From contig NZ_FNCP01000001.1 of assembly GCF_900100785.1 (NCBI RefSeq), positions 310,001 through 374,000 of the forward strand: a DNA stretch of 64,000 bases, written 5' to 3'. This stretch comes from Desulfosporosinus hippei DSM 8344 (GTDB lineage Bacteria > Bacillota > Desulfitobacteriia > Desulfitobacteriales > Desulfitobacteriaceae). Below the pieces are notes generated by a model that had not been told where the DNA came from, searched no databases, and saw only the letters and a program-made list of their open reading frames with translations. Shown here one piece after another: positions 19,439 to 29,289 of this stretch (within the stretch, counting starts at the first letter, position 1; every line of letters starts with the position of its first letter). The translations under genes were made by a program, and so were the position numbers.

Positions 19439-19783
19439 TCAGCCGATATTGGCATTTAAAGCCTTACCTCCGAGCAAATGAAAATGCAGATGCCCAATGA
19501 CTTGGCCTCCATCTGTTCCGGTATTTGTGACTACCCTGTAACCTGATTCTGCCACGCCAAATTCCTCGGCAAGCCGACGAATAATACCGAAAAGATGACC
19601 AATTAATCCTTCATTATCAGATGTTACATCATTAAGACTTCGCAAATGAACTTTTGGAATAACAACCAAATGTACCGGAGCTAACGGCTGAATATCTTTG
19701 AAAGCAATTATTTCATCATCTTCGTAAGCAATTTCGCTGGGAATTTTTCTAAGGGCTATTTGACAAAAGATACAATCTGACAT
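19439..19783 (-). CDS. HIT family protein (HinT-like)
   Basis: This is a histidine triad nucleotide hydrolase or phosphoramidase of 114 residues. The triad HLHFHLLGG lies at the C-terminus. The start DCIFCQIALRKIPSEIAYEDD and the zinc-type Cys pair are typical of the HinT/PKCI branch. It sits alone between mtaB and rpsU, a common position in Clostridia. The biological substrate is unknown. Confidence 0.94.
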   Translation of the reverse strand: MSDCIFCQIALRKIPSEIAYEDDEIIAFKDIQPLAPVHLVVIPKVHLRSLNDVTSDNEGLIGHLFGIIRRLAEEFGVAESGYRVVTNTGTDGGQVIGHLHFHLLGGKALNANIG

Positions 19784-19886
19784 TAGTGTTCTTAACCTCC
19801 TATATCTTATTCACAAAGAGTATTTATTGACAACTTCAAAGGGATTATTCTGAAAGGATGAGCCTACAAAATTATAGCACTTATTT

Positions 19887-21296
19887 TTAAGCAAGGGAGA
19901 TATGGTGTTCTTCCAAAACAACCGTAACAAACTCTCCGGCTGCCCACTGACGCCCATCTTTATCTGCTGGAATTTCTACCTGAATATAGTGAGGAGTATG
20001 TCCTATAGCACTGCCTTTTAGATCAACTTTTTCAACTAACACTTCTACCGATTTTCCAATAAACTGACGGCAAAACCTCACCTGACTTGCACGAGCAACA
20101 TCTAATAACTCCTTAACTCGTTGATCCTTCAGCTTTTTCAAAACTTGATCAGGATAATCCGCTGCCGGAGTTCCTTTCCGCTTAGAATAGGGAAATACAT
20201 GAATTCCAGCAAAATTACAGGACTTGGCAAATTCAATAGTAGCAGCATGGTCTTCATCAGTTTCCCCAGGAAAGCCGACAATAATGTCCGTTGTCACAGC
20301 CAGATTTGGAATCCGTAGCCGGAGTTTTTCCAGCAAACCTTTGTAGTCCTTTAAATCATAAGGACGATTCATTCTCATTAAAATCCTATCGCTCCCGCTT
20401 TGTAAAGGTATATGTACGTGGGGGCAGACCTTATCAAACAAAGCAATTTTCTCAATCAACTCATCAGTATATTCCATGGGCTCAATCGAACTCAAACGCA
20501 AGCGACGAAGTCCCGAGATTTTTTCTAACTCACCAACCAGGCGGGCCAAGTTCCAATCTTCGCTCAAGTCCTGACCATAATACCCGGTATGAATACCCGT
20601 CAATACCACCTCCGGATACCCTTCCTCTACCAAACGCCGAGCCTCTGCAATAGCGTTCTCAGGAAGCCGACTGCGCAAAGGGCCCCGGGCATAAGGAATA
20701 ATACAATAGGTACAAAACTGATTGCACCCTTCCTGAATCTTCAGCATAGCCCTAGTCCGATGTTCTTCACTTAGTTGAGGCAGTTCCTCAAATTCTTCAG
20801 CGTCCCAAATCCCACGCACAGCATTCTGAGGAGCCTTCTCGACTTTAACTCGATCTATCCACTCCAGGATCTTCGCCCGATCCTGGGTACCAATCACCAG
20901 ATCCACACCCTCAATACCCAGCACTTCCCCAGGAGCAGTTTGAGCGTAACAGCCCATTACCACCACAACACTCTCCGGGTGAGCCTTAATCATTCTACGA
21001 ATAACCTGACGAGATTTGCTATCACCAGTATTCGTCACTGTACAGGTATTAACCACCACGACATCCGCTTCTTCAGAAGAACTAACTACCTGATACTTTG
21101 CCTCGCGAAAAAGCTGAGCCATGGCTTCGCTCTCAGTTTGGTTCACTTTACAGCCTAAAGTTACAAAACAGACAGCCCCACCTGGCAGTGGGGACGTTTT
21201 GTTTGCCAGCATACCTTTAGTTTTATCTAAGGCTTCTGTTGTAATTGCAATTGTTCCTGATACCTTTTCAGTTAATCCCAGCGACTTCTTTTCCAT
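19887..21296 (-). CDS. mtaB: tRNA t6A37 methylthiotransferase MtaB
   Basis: This radical SAM enzyme converts t6A to ms2t6A at position 37 of ANN-decoding tRNAs. The N-terminal UPF0004 domain starts AVCFVTLGCKVNQTESEAM with further cysteines in VVVNTCTVT and VMGCYAQ. The radical SAM cluster motif is CNQFCTYC. A C-terminal TRAM domain covers about residues 395 to 465. The first 40 residues are longer than usual, so the true start may be an internal codon. The gene is the last of the heat-shock cluster, separated from rsmE by a gap that contains a 269-bp repeat. Confidence 0.94.
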   Translation of the reverse strand: MEKKSLGLTEKVSGTIAITTEALDKTKGMLANKTSPLPGGAVCFVTLGCKVNQTESEAMAQLFREAKYQVVSSSEEADVVVVNTCTVTNTGDSKSRQVIRRMIKAHPESVVVVMGCYAQTAPGEVLGIEGVDLVIGTQDRAKILEWIDRVKVEKAPQNAVRGIWDAEEFEELPQLSEEHRTRAMLKIQEGCNQFCTYCIIPYARGPLRSRLPENAIAEARRLVEEGYPEVVLTGIHTGYYGQDLSEDWNLARLVGELEKISGLRRLRLSSIEPMEYTDELIEKIALFDKVCPHVHIPLQSGSDRILMRMNRPYDLKDYKGLLEKLRLRIPNLAVTTDIIVGFPGETDEDHAATIEFAKSCNFAGIHVFPYSKRKGTPAADYPDQVLKKLKDQRVKELLDVARASQVRFCRQFIGKSVEVLVEKVDLKGSAIGHTPHYIQVEIPADKDGRQWAAGEFVTVVLEEHHISLA

Positions 21297-21669
21297 GGAC
21301 CCTATTTGACCTCCTTCCTTATCGTTGTCGTCATCTTTCCTCCATGCCCCTTAACTGCCCTATTTCCTTACATTTGAAAAGCCTCTCCTAAGAAAACTCC
21401 CTTGGCGCTAATATATAAAATCTAAAATATGGTAAACATTAATGTGCCTTGTCTCAAAGCAACGTCAGAATGATTTTTCAATTTCAATCTATCAAAACAT
21501 GTCGCCATTTAACAACCCAATGTACAGAAGCAGCACGCAAAGCCAAAGTAAGCGAGCAAAGGGACAAATTGTTCATATGCTATCTGTGGTGCCTTCCAGT
21601 ACCTTCGACATGGCAAACAAAACGTCCCCCTGCCATTGCCTTGCCAACTTCTTGCTTGCCACTTGCATT

Positions 21670-21938
21670 GAAGGCGCACATGAAATGTGCCTTCTCCCGA
21701 GCATCCGTACCCCTCGTCCCCAGACCAGGACGCAGTGTGATACATCAGCGACGTCTTTTACGTAAGCAGAATAGCAAACTTCCGTTCAAGCGACCCCAGA
21801 CCGGGGCAGTGTACAAGGATGTACACTGCCGCCAGTGAGCCACGGACGGCTCATCTGGCGGGAACCCCGCGCCCCAAAGAAAAGAGCTTGAACGGTTAGT
21901 TTGCTCTGCGTCGTAAGACCGAGATGATGTACACACAA
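21670..21938. repeat. 269-bp nested-hairpin intergenic element, copy B
   Basis: This has the same length and nearly the same sequence as 12929-13197, with the same outer pairing arms and inner hairpins. It ends 6 nt from the rsmE stop. The adjoining 21297-21669 stretch between it and mtaB shows no gene. Short open frames through it differ from those in copy A and are rejected as coding. Confidence 0.85.
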
Positions 21939-21944
21939 GGCCTT

Positions 21945-22682
21945 CTACCCTAAATCCCCGAAATGCCCCAAGACCAGGGTAATCGCCGCCATTGCCGCCG
22001 TCTCTGTCCTAAGAATCCTCGGCCCTAAGGAAACACTCTGAGCGCCAAGATTTTCTTGCACCCAAGCAACCTCGCTTTCCTCAAAGCCTCCCTCGGGACC
22101 GATGATGATGGCAATAGGATGTTCGGAAGTCATGGTTTTCAGAACAGAAGCCATCCGTTGAGTCTTCTCTTCTTCATAGGGAATGATCCATTGGGTATCC
22201 TCCGGTAGTTGCCCCTTGAGCTCTTTCCAATCACAGACCTCAAATACTTCAGGCTCTTGTACCCTGTGGGACTGCTTAGAGGCCTCAGAGGCAATCTTTT
22301 GCCAACGGGCGACTCTATCTTGAGCCTTCTTCCCTTCAATATGTACAATAGAGCGTTTGGCACGCAAAGGAATGAGTCCGGTCATTCCTAATTCGGTTCC
22401 TTTCTGGATCACCCACTCCATCTTTTCCCCTTTGGATAGCCCCGCCACGATATAGACGGAAGTATGAGCCTCTACATCAGGTTGATCCGTACTCAGAATC
22501 CGGCAAGTAACACTTTTATCCTCAATATTTACAATAACACCAGTATACTCTCTCCCGGTGTTATCATAACCTACGACTAAATCTCCCGGCGACAGACGGA
22601 GTACCCGAACGAGATGCTCTCGTTCTGCATCACGCAGCCAAAAAACATCTCTTCCTAATTCCGTAACCTTAAACCGATTCAA
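21945..22682 (-). CDS. rsmE: 16S rRNA m3U1498 methyltransferase RsmE
   Basis: This SPOUT-class methyltransferase methylates N3 of U1498 in the decoding region of 16S rRNA. It has 245 residues with an N-terminal PUA-like part (HLVRVLRLSPGDLVVGYDN). The C-terminal knot region carries IAIIIGPEGGFEESEV and LGPRILRTETAAMAAI. It starts at the base after the prmA stop. With prmA it trails dnaJ, so it probably belongs to the hrcA heat-shock transcript. Confidence 0.96.
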   Translation of the reverse strand: MNRFKVTELGRDVFWLRDAEREHLVRVLRLSPGDLVVGYDNTGREYTGVIVNIEDKSVTCRILSTDQPDVEAHTSVYIVAGLSKGEKMEWVIQKGTELGMTGLIPLRAKRSIVHIEGKKAQDRVARWQKIASEASKQSHRVQEPEVFEVCDWKELKGQLPEDTQWIIPYEEEKTQRMASVLKTMTSEHPIAIIIGPEGGFEESEVAWVQENLGAQSVSLGPRILRTETAAMAAITLVLGHFGDLG

Positions 22683-23609
22683 TTAAGCCCACCTCGCTCG
22701 AAATAAGATCCAGCCAGAGTCTTCGACACGGTCAACAATCTTCAGTCCAGCTTCCTTCAGCCCAACTTCCACCTCTTCAGCACGTTTATCAATAATTCCC
22801 GAGGCCAAAAATTCCCCAGTCGGCTTCAAAATCCGCTTCAAATCCGGAAGTAACCCTAAAATTACATCCGCAATAATGTTAGCAATGACGACATCTGCCT
22901 GTCCTACTAGTACTGTCCCCAAATCCCCACGTAATACGCGTACTCGGTCGCCCACATTATTCAGATCAACATTTTCTTGAGCAACTTTAACCGCAACAGA
23001 GTCTAAATCAACTGCCTCAACCTTGGCCCCCAACTTTGCTGCAGCAATAGCCAGAATACCCGAACCTGTTCCCAAGTCGAAAACCACATGTTCCGGTTTT
23101 ATCATGTCCTCTAAGGTCCTTAAACATAAGGTTGTTGTAGGGTGGGTTCCCGTCCCAAAGGCCATGCCCGGATCCAGCTCAAGAACAACATCCTCCGGCT
23201 TAACTTCAACCTCTTCCCAAGTCGGTTTTACCAAAAAGTTCTTGCCAATATATATGGGCTTAAAATAGGCCTTCCAAGCCGTTGCCCAGTCTTCTTCCTT
23301 CAATGAGATCCCTTTAGTATGAATAATCCAGTCCGGATACCGCTCCAGCAACCCTGAAATCCCCTGTTCAAGGACACAAAGCTTATCTGCAAGCTCTTCA
23401 TCCTCAGGAAAATACCCCTTAACCACAGAGGTGCCTGTGAGCTTAACCTCTCCAAAACTATGATAATCCCACTCTCCGGATTCAATGTATTGCACAAAAA
23501 GTTCCGGATCCTCTATACTGACTCCCTGACAACCTAACTCATAAAAAAGATCGGCAACAGCTTCCTCTCCTTCAGATGAAACTGTTACCGCAACTTCACG
23601 CCAATCCAT
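22683..23609 (-). CDS. prmA: Ribosomal protein L11 methyltransferase
   Basis: This is the SAM-dependent trimethyltransferase that modifies L11. The 308 residues contain [15 protein letters not shown], the SAM motif [20 protein letters not shown] and [12 protein letters not shown] chose the start at 23609, which begins [10 protein letters not shown], because AAGGAG lies six bases upstream. It overlaps neither neighbour and follows dnaJ by 14 nt, the usual Firmicutes arrangement. Confidence 0.96.
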   Translation of the reverse strand: MDWREVAVTVSSEGEEAVADLFYELGCQGVSIEDPELFVQYIESGEWDYHSFGEVKLTGTSVVKGYFPEDEELADKLCVLEQGISGLLERYPDWIIHTKGISLKEEDWATAWKAYFKPIYIGKNFLVKPTWEEVEVKPEDVVLELDPGMAFGTGTHPTTTLCLRTLEDMIKPEHVVFDLGTGSGILAIAAAKLGAKVEAVDLDSVAVKVAQENVDLNNVGDRVRVLRGDLGTVLVGQADVVIANIIADVILGLLPDLKRILKPTGEFLASGIIDKRAEEVEVGLKEAGLKIVDRVEDSGWILFRARWA

Positions 23610-23623
23610 GTTTATACTCCTTT

Positions 23624-24733
23624 TCACCCCATTGCATCGCGGAGGTTTTCTTTAAACTTTTCAAACAGTGACTTTTTACCCATTTGTTGTTGTTCAGAAG
23701 TAACGTCCCCGAAATCACGGAGGAGTTTCTTTTGCTTCTCATTAAGTTTAGTAGGAGTTGTCAAAACAACTCTAACATGCTGATCTCCTCGGCCGGTTCC
23801 TCGGCGACGAGGTATACCATGTCCTTTTAGCCGGAAAATCGTAGCGGTTTGAGTCCCTTCGGGAACTTTCATCTTAACAACCCCATCCAGAGTTGGAACA
23901 TCAACTTCCGCACCTAAAGCCGCTTGAACAAAAGTGATGGGAATCTCGCAATAGACATCATTGCCATCACGTTCAAAAAACTTATGAGGTTTCACTTGCA
24001 AAATGATATACAAATCTCCTGGAGGCCCGCCCTTAGATCCTGCTTCGCCATCACCGCTAAGCCTTAAGTTCAAACCATCTTCCGAACCTTCAGGGACATT
24101 GATTTTAAGAGTCTTGACCTTGCGAAGCTTCCCTTGTCCATGACATGTGGAGCAAGGACTGCTAACAGTACGACCTTCCCCATTACAAGTTTGACAAGTT
24201 CTGGCCGTTTGAATGTGACCAAAAGGAGTCCGTTGCGTAACCTTAACTTGACCGCTGCCATGACATTGAGAACAAGTTGTGGGATGCGTACCCGGCGCTG
24301 CACCTGAACCCTGACAATCCGTACAGGTCTCGTCCTTGGGAATCTGGATTTCTTTTTCAACGCCAAAGGCTGCTTCTTCAAAGGTCAAGGTCATTGCATA
24401 GCGCAAATCAGAGCCCCGTTGGGGACCATTACGACGTTGACCACCACCGCCTCCACCGAAAAACATATCGAAAATATCGCCGAAGCCTCCGGCGTCCCCA
24501 AATCCGCCCATACCTGGGTCTGCGTCACCGAACTGGTCATAACGCGCTCTCTTCTGAGGATCACTTAAAACATCATAGGCTTCAGTAACTTCCTTAAACT
24601 TTTCTTCTGCTTCCTTATTCCCAGGATTAACATCGGGATGATATTGGCGAGCTAGCTTTCTATATGCTTTCTTAATATCCTGCTCGCTAGCATTCCGTTC
24701 GACCCCGAGCACTTCATAATTATCGCGTTTCAT
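23624..24733 (-). CDS. dnaJ: Chaperone DnaJ
   Basis: This is the Hsp40 co-chaperone that stimulates DnaK's ATPase and delivers substrates. It has 369 residues from the ATG with GGAGGGAAGTA upstream. The J domain contains the HPD motif (YHPDVN). A glycine-rich linker ([21 protein letters not shown]) follows. Four zinc-finger repeats CxxCxGxG run from CTDCQGSG to CSTCHGQG, followed by the C-terminal substrate domain. A 480-nt gap with a structured repeat separates it from dnaK. Confidence 0.98.
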   Translation of the reverse strand: MKRDNYEVLGVERNASEQDIKKAYRKLARQYHPDVNPGNKEAEEKFKEVTEAYDVLSDPQKRARYDQFGDADPGMGGFGDAGGFGDIFDMFFGGGGGGQRRNGPQRGSDLRYAMTLTFEEAAFGVEKEIQIPKDETCTDCQGSGAAPGTHPTTCSQCHGSGQVKVTQRTPFGHIQTARTCQTCNGEGRTVSSPCSTCHGQGKLRKVKTLKINVPEGSEDGLNLRLSGDGEAGSKGGPPGDLYIILQVKPHKFFERDGNDVYCEIPITFVQAALGAEVDVPTLDGVVKMKVPEGTQTATIFRLKGHGIPRRRGTGRGDQHVRVVLTTPTKLNEKQKKLLRDFGDVTSEQQQMGKKSLFEKFKENLRDAMG

Positions 24734-25029
24734 TACTTCCCTCCACACTCCTGCTAAACCCATCCACTCGGACAGCAAAGTCCTATAGTATTATATGATC
24801 CTTCGCCCTGAAGCACAAGGAAATATCCACTTTAAAGGAAATCCTTAAATTTCCACAAACAAACGCGGGCACAAAGGCTTTCAACCTTTGCACCCCCAAA
24901 AATATCCTAAATAACTCTTACCCTGAGATTTGCTAACACTAACCTAGTAATCAAGCTAGATAGCGACGGCACTGTGGTAAGCGGAGCAACCCCCAGCCTA
25001 TTCCCTGCCCCGTCCGACCCAGCCAGCCG

Positions 25030-25200
25030 GCCGGAGCGAACTTGCGCAGCGAACCTTTAGGCAGAGTCGCGTCAATCGAGCTTAAATTACGAGGCGCCAG
25101 TGTGGCAGAGGTTTACTTGCAGAAAGCCCAGAGGTTTGCCACGCTCGCCTCGTAATCAAGCTCGATAGCGACGGCGCCGTGGTGAGCGGAGCAATTTCGC
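25030..25200 (-). repeat. Conserved-loop structured repeat downstream of dnaK
   Basis: On the minus strand, arms TCGAGCTTGATTACGAGGCG (from 25165) and CGCCTCGTAATTTAAGCTCG (ending near 25076) pair. Near the loop, TGGCA pairs with TGCCA. The loop begins AACCTCTGGGCTTTCTGCA. It is followed by ATTGACGCGACTC and CTAAAGG. It lies in the 24734-25214 gap between dnaK and dnaJ, which holds no gene. Homologous copies occur near 27871, 50612 and 8609. Confidence 0.7.
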
Positions 25201-25214
25201 TCCGGCCCTCGCTA

Positions 25215-27062
25215 TTATAGATCCTTCTTCACTTCAGTAAACTCAGCATCCACTACATCATCATCCTTTTTGGCTTGTTCAGCACCGGGTTGTTCACCGG
25301 CACCGGCACCACCTGTGGGGTCTTGGGCAGCTTGCTGTTGATACATTTTCTCAATATAAGGATGAAGAACTTTATTAAGAGCCTCAACTTTTGCATTGAT
25401 CTCCTCGACGTTATCACCGGCAGCTGCAGTTTTCAAATCTTCTACTGCCTTTTTGATGGATTCAACTTCACCAGCGTCGCCTTTACCTTCAAATTCCTTT
25501 AAGGTTTTCTCAGTTTGATAGGCCATTGAATCTGCTTGGTTTTTAGCATCAATTAGCTCTTTGTGTTTCTTGTCTTCCTCAGCATGAGCCTCAGCATCTT
25601 GCTTCATTTTTTCAATATCTTCTTTAGAAAGCCCGGTAGAAGAAGTGATCGTTACTTTTTGCTCATTTCCGGTAGCCACATCTTTTGCCGAGACGTGAAC
25701 AATACCATTAGCATCAATATCGAATTTAACTTCGATTTGGGGGATACCCCGGGGTGCAGGAGGAATTCCGGTAAGTTGGAAACGACCTAAAGTCTTGTTG
25801 TAACTGGCCATTTCACGCTCCCCTTGGAGAACATGAATGTCAACAGAGGTTTGGTTGTCTGCAGCCGTTGAGAAAGTTTGTGATTTAGTGGTTGGAATTG
25901 TAGTGTTACGCTCAATAATCCGGGTGAAAACTCCACCTAAGGTTTCAATCCCTAAGGAAAGGGGAGTAACATCCAACAGGATCATATCCTTAACTTCACC
26001 ACTAAGCACGCCCCCTTGAATTGCAGCGCCCATAGCTACTACTTCATCCGGATTAACCCCTTTATGAGGCTCTTTGCCACTGACTTTCTTAATAGCTTCT
26101 ACAACAGCGGGGATACGAGTCGATCCACCAACCAGAATAATTTGGTCAATTTGATTCCAAGATAATTTGGCATCTTCAATGGCTTGACGTGTAGGTCCAA
26201 TGGTGGATTCTACCAGGTCAGATGTAATTTCATCGAACTTAGCTCGAGTAATATTCATATCTAAATGTTGAGGTCCATCCTCAGTCATTGTGATAAATGG
26301 CAAGTTAACATTGGAGCTGGTAACCCCGGAAAGCTCAATCTTAGCTTTTTCTGCCGCTTCTTTTAAACGTTGAAGAGCAACTCGGTCTTTGCCAAGATCC
26401 GCTCCATGGCTCTTCTTATATTCTGCAACCATATAATCGATTAAGCGTTGGTCAAAATCGTCGCCGCCCAAATTGTTGTTTCCACTGGTTGCCTTAACTT
26501 CAACCATACCTTGACTTAACTCAAGAATGGATACGTCAAAGGTACCGCCCCCTAGATCAAAGACTAAAACTGTGGAATCGTCTTTTTTGTCAAGACCATA
26601 AGCAAGTGCCGCAGCAGTTGGCTCGTTAATGATCCGCAAGACATCAAGTCCGGCAATGGAACCTGCATCCTTGGTTGCTTGACGTTGAGCATCCGTAAAA
26701 TATGCCGGTACTGTAATAACCGCTTGAGTGACCGGTTGACCGATATAGGCTTCTGCATCAGTCTTGAGCTTCTGAAGAACCATGGCGGAAATCTCTTGAG
26801 GACTGTAAGTCTTATCTTCAATTTTCACTTTAAAATCTGTTCCCATATGACGCTTAATGGAAATAACAGTTTTATCCGGATTTGAAACAGATTGGCGTTT
26901 AGCAACCTGGCCGACTAGTCTTTCACCGGTTTTAGAAAATCCTACGACAGATGGAGTTGTACGATTTCCTTCTGCGTTTGGGATAACGACAGCCTCTCCA
27001 CCTTCCATAACTGAAACGCAAGAGTTAGTTGTACCTAAGTCAATACCAATAATTTTACCCAT
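25215..27062 (-). CDS. dnaK: Chaperone DnaK (Hsp70)
   Basis: This ATP-driven Hsp70 folds and protects proteins with GrpE and DnaJ. The 615 residues begin [20 protein letters not shown], with the ATPase motifs [31 protein letters not shown] and [12 protein letters not shown]. The substrate-binding domain includes [11 protein letters not shown]. The C-terminal lid ends in a Gly/Ala/Pro-rich stretch and the acidic [12 protein letters not shown]. It follows grpE by 19 nt. Confidence 0.99.
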   Translation of the reverse strand: MGKIIGIDLGTTNSCVSVMEGGEAVVIPNAEGNRTTPSVVGFSKTGERLVGQVAKRQSVSNPDKTVISIKRHMGTDFKVKIEDKTYSPQEISAMVLQKLKTDAEAYIGQPVTQAVITVPAYFTDAQRQATKDAGSIAGLDVLRIINEPTAAALAYGLDKKDDSTVLVFDLGGGTFDVSILELSQGMVEVKATSGNNNLGGDDFDQRLIDYMVAEYKKSHGADLGKDRVALQRLKEAAEKAKIELSGVTSSNVNLPFITMTEDGPQHLDMNITRAKFDEITSDLVESTIGPTRQAIEDAKLSWNQIDQIILVGGSTRIPAVVEAIKKVSGKEPHKGVNPDEVVAMGAAIQGGVLSGEVKDMILLDVTPLSLGIETLGGVFTRIIERNTTIPTTKSQTFSTAADNQTSVDIHVLQGEREMASYNKTLGRFQLTGIPPAPRGIPQIEVKFDIDANGIVHVSAKDVATGNEQKVTITSSTGLSKEDIEKMKQDAEAHAEEDKKHKELIDAKNQADSMAYQTEKTLKEFEGKGDAGEVESIKKAVEDLKTAAAGDNVEEINAKVEALNKVLHPYIEKMYQQQAAQDPTGGAGAGEQPGAEQAKKDDDVVDAEFTEVKKDL

Positions 27063-27081
27063 TATAATCTTCCTCCTTTAA

Positions 27082-27684
27082 CTAGTTCGAAACCTTAACC
27101 ATGCTGGGACGTAAAACTTTTTCTTTAAGGTAATACCCTTTTTGTAGTTCTTCGACAACCGTGTTTTCCGGATGTTCATCAGACTCTACTCTGAGCACTG
27201 CATCATGGAGATTGGGATCAAAAGGCTGGCCGGTAGCCTCAATCGCCTTAAGCCCTTCTTTATTAAGCGCAGTTTGCAATTGACGGTAAATCATGTCTAT
27301 CCCCTGGGAGAAGGCATTGAAGTCCGGGTTTACTTGGGCCGAACTGGCCGCCCGTTCAAAATTATCTAAAACCGGTAGTAACTCTGATATAAGGCGTTCA
27401 GATGCATATTTAATGATCTCTGTTTTTTCCTTCTGAGTGCGTTTTCGGTAGTTATCAAATTCTGCCTGTAATCGTAACAAATGATCTTTATGCTCATCAG
27501 CTTTAGCTTTTGCTTGAATAAGCTCAGCTTCCAGAGTCATTATCTTTTCTAAAGGACTCATATCGTTACTATCCAGACTATCTTCTTCCGGAGGATTCTC
27601 AAGGTCACGCTCTAGCGTATCCTCCACTTGACCCTCATCCGTACTTTTTGGGCCTCTGAGAGTTTCTTCTCTCATTCGCGCCAT
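27082..27684 (-). CDS. grpE: Nucleotide exchange factor GrpE
   Basis: This is the cytoplasmic dimer that releases ADP from DnaK. It has 200 residues: a disordered, acidic N-terminus, a long coiled coil (LIQAKAKADEHKDHLLRLQAEFDNYRKRT, described here in two overlapping halves), and a C-terminal beta domain ending in EKVLRPSMVKV. It lies between hrcA and dnaK in the classical heat-shock operon order. Confidence 0.97.
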   Translation of the reverse strand: MARMREETLRGPKSTDEGQVEDTLERDLENPPEEDSLDSNDMSPLEKIMTLEAELIQAKAKADEHKDHLLRLQAEFDNYRKRTQKEKTEIIKYASERLISELLPVLDNFERAASSAQVNPDFNAFSQGIDMIYRQLQTALNKEGLKAIEATGQPFDPNLHDAVLRVESDEHPENTVVEELQKGYYLKEKVLRPSMVKVSN

Positions 27685-27840
27685 GCAAAATCACCTCTCG
27701 CAACATAATCACTATAAAGTGTTAACTAATTTATATAGAATGAACCAGAAGGCTCAGTCACCGCTTAATTTATAAAAATTCAGCTTCAATTCCCCGGTTC
27801 CTAGCTCCCGCCCACCCCAGCCAGGCTGGAGTGAACTTGC

Positions 27841-28040
27841 GCAGCGAACCTTTAGGCAGAGTCGCGTCAATCGAGCTTACATTACGAGGTGCCAGCGTGG
27901 CACGGGACTAGTCCATGGACGGACTGATGTCGCGATGCCAAGGACGGCAAGGAGCGACACACATTCAGAACAGCCCAGAGGTTTGCCAACGCTCACCTCG
28001 TAATCAAGCTCGATAGCGACGGCGCCGTGGTGAGTGGAGC
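27841..28040 (-). repeat. Conserved-loop structured repeat downstream of hrcA, with insertion
   Basis: This has the same arms as the dnaK copy (TTACGAGG and CCTCGTAA with TCGAGCTT). The loop again begins AACCTCTGGGC, but about 55 nt carrying further small hairpins (such as GTCGC/GCGAC) are inserted in the loop. It lies in the 27685-28071 gap between hrcA and grpE, where there is no gene, and would be inside the heat-shock operon mRNA. Confidence 0.65.
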
Positions 28041-28071
28041 AATTTCACTCCAGCCCCCCTCGCAACGCCCG

Positions 28072-29103
28072 TCACCGCCTGTGTCGCGTAAGAATTTCTG
28101 TCATACTCCGGGTCATAAAATCGACAATAGCTATAACTTTGGCGTAATCCATACGGGTCGGTCCCAGTACGCCCACCGCCCCGATGGTTAACCCATTGAC
28201 TTTATAGGTCGCCGAAATCAGGCTGCAGTCACGAAATTCCTTCAATGTATTTTCTCCACCAATAGTTACATTTAGTCCTTCCTGGCGGGGGGTTAGCAGT
28301 TTTTTCAGAGGTTCATTATCTTCAAACACTTTGAAGAGTGTTTTGACCTTAGCTAAATCTTTGAATTCAGGTTGATTGAGCATATTTAGGGTGCCACCGA
28401 GATGGATACGTTCATCTTCCTCTTTACCATCTAAGATAGCCCTTAACATATCCATAGCGTTATCTATTAAAAGCCTTTGCCTCGACAATTCACTATATAT
28501 TTCATGCAGCATGCTGCGTTTGACTTGACTTATGGAATATCCCCGCATCTTCTGGTTAAAGACCTCTGCCACATGCTGAAGTTCTTCTGCAGAGAGATTT
28601 TCGCCCACATCCAAAATATGATTCTCCACCGCCCCGTTTTCTTTGACGATGACCATAATAACCTGCCCGGGTTGATAGGGGAGAAAATGCATTTTCCCAA
28701 AGGTACTTTTGCCTTTATGGGGACCCAGCACCAGACTTGTCAGGTTTGTAAGCTCGGATAAGAGTTTGCCCGTATGAGCAATCACTTCCTGCAGCTCATT
28801 AATTCTTTTCGAGCTTTCACGCTCGATGATCTCCATTTCCTCGGCATTAAGCTCTTGAGGATCCATCAGACAGTCTACAAAGTATCGATATCCTGCGTCC
28901 GAAGGAATTCGTCCCGCAGAGGTATAAGGTTGTTCAATAAATCCCAACTCTTCTAAATCAGCCATTTCGTTTCGTATAGTTGCTGAAGATACGCCCAGAT
29001 CAAACTTCCGAGCAATCGTTCGAGATCCAATGGGTTCGGCGGTAGCAATATAATCCTGAACTATCGCTCTTAATATTTTGCGTTTGCGCTCATCCATTTG
29101 CAT
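28072..29103 (-). CDS. hrcA: Heat-inducible transcription repressor HrcA
   Basis: This is the repressor that binds CIRCE operators and is kept active by GroEL. The 343 residues begin with a winged HTH (RKRKILRAIVQDYIATAEPIGSRTIA and SSATIRNEMADLEELGFI). A GAF-like and an inserted dimerisation domain follow. The C-terminus TIGAVGVLGPTRMDYAKVIAIVD is typical. A perfect CIRCE element lies about 80 nt upstream, so the operon is self-regulated. Confidence 0.98.
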   Translation of the reverse strand: MQMDERKRKILRAIVQDYIATAEPIGSRTIARKFDLGVSSATIRNEMADLEELGFIEQPYTSAGRIPSDAGYRYFVDCLMDPQELNAEEMEIIERESSKRINELQEVIAHTGKLLSELTNLTSLVLGPHKGKSTFGKMHFLPYQPGQVIMVIVKENGAVENHILDVGENLSAEELQHVAEVFNQKMRGYSISQVKRSMLHEIYSELSRQRLLIDNAMDMLRAILDGKEEDERIHLGGTLNMLNQPEFKDLAKVKTLFKVFEDNEPLKKLLTPRQEGLNVTIGGENTLKEFRDCSLISATYKVNGLTIGAVGVLGPTRMDYAKVIAIVDFMTRSMTEILTRHRR

Positions 29104-29183
29104 ATATGCTTCCCCGCTTTCTTGAGTGATCTTGTTTTATACAAAATGTACTGACAAGTACATACTCATTATCTTCTTCGTTG

Positions 29184-29210
29184 TTAGCACTCTACCTCGA
29201 TGAGTGCTAA
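29184..29210 (-). promoter_or_regulatory. CIRCE operator
   Basis: The sequence TTAGCACTC, nine bases, then GAGTGCTAA is an exact match to the CIRCE inverted repeat bound by HrcA. It lies between hemW and hrcA, upstream of hrcA-grpE-dnaK-dnaJ, and shows direct heat-shock control of that operon. Confidence 0.97.
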
Positions 29211-29289
29211 CAGTTTATGTCTTCACATTACCACTTCATTTTGGCTTTGTCAAGAATCATTTCAAGATAAATATTTGGGATCTAAACCA

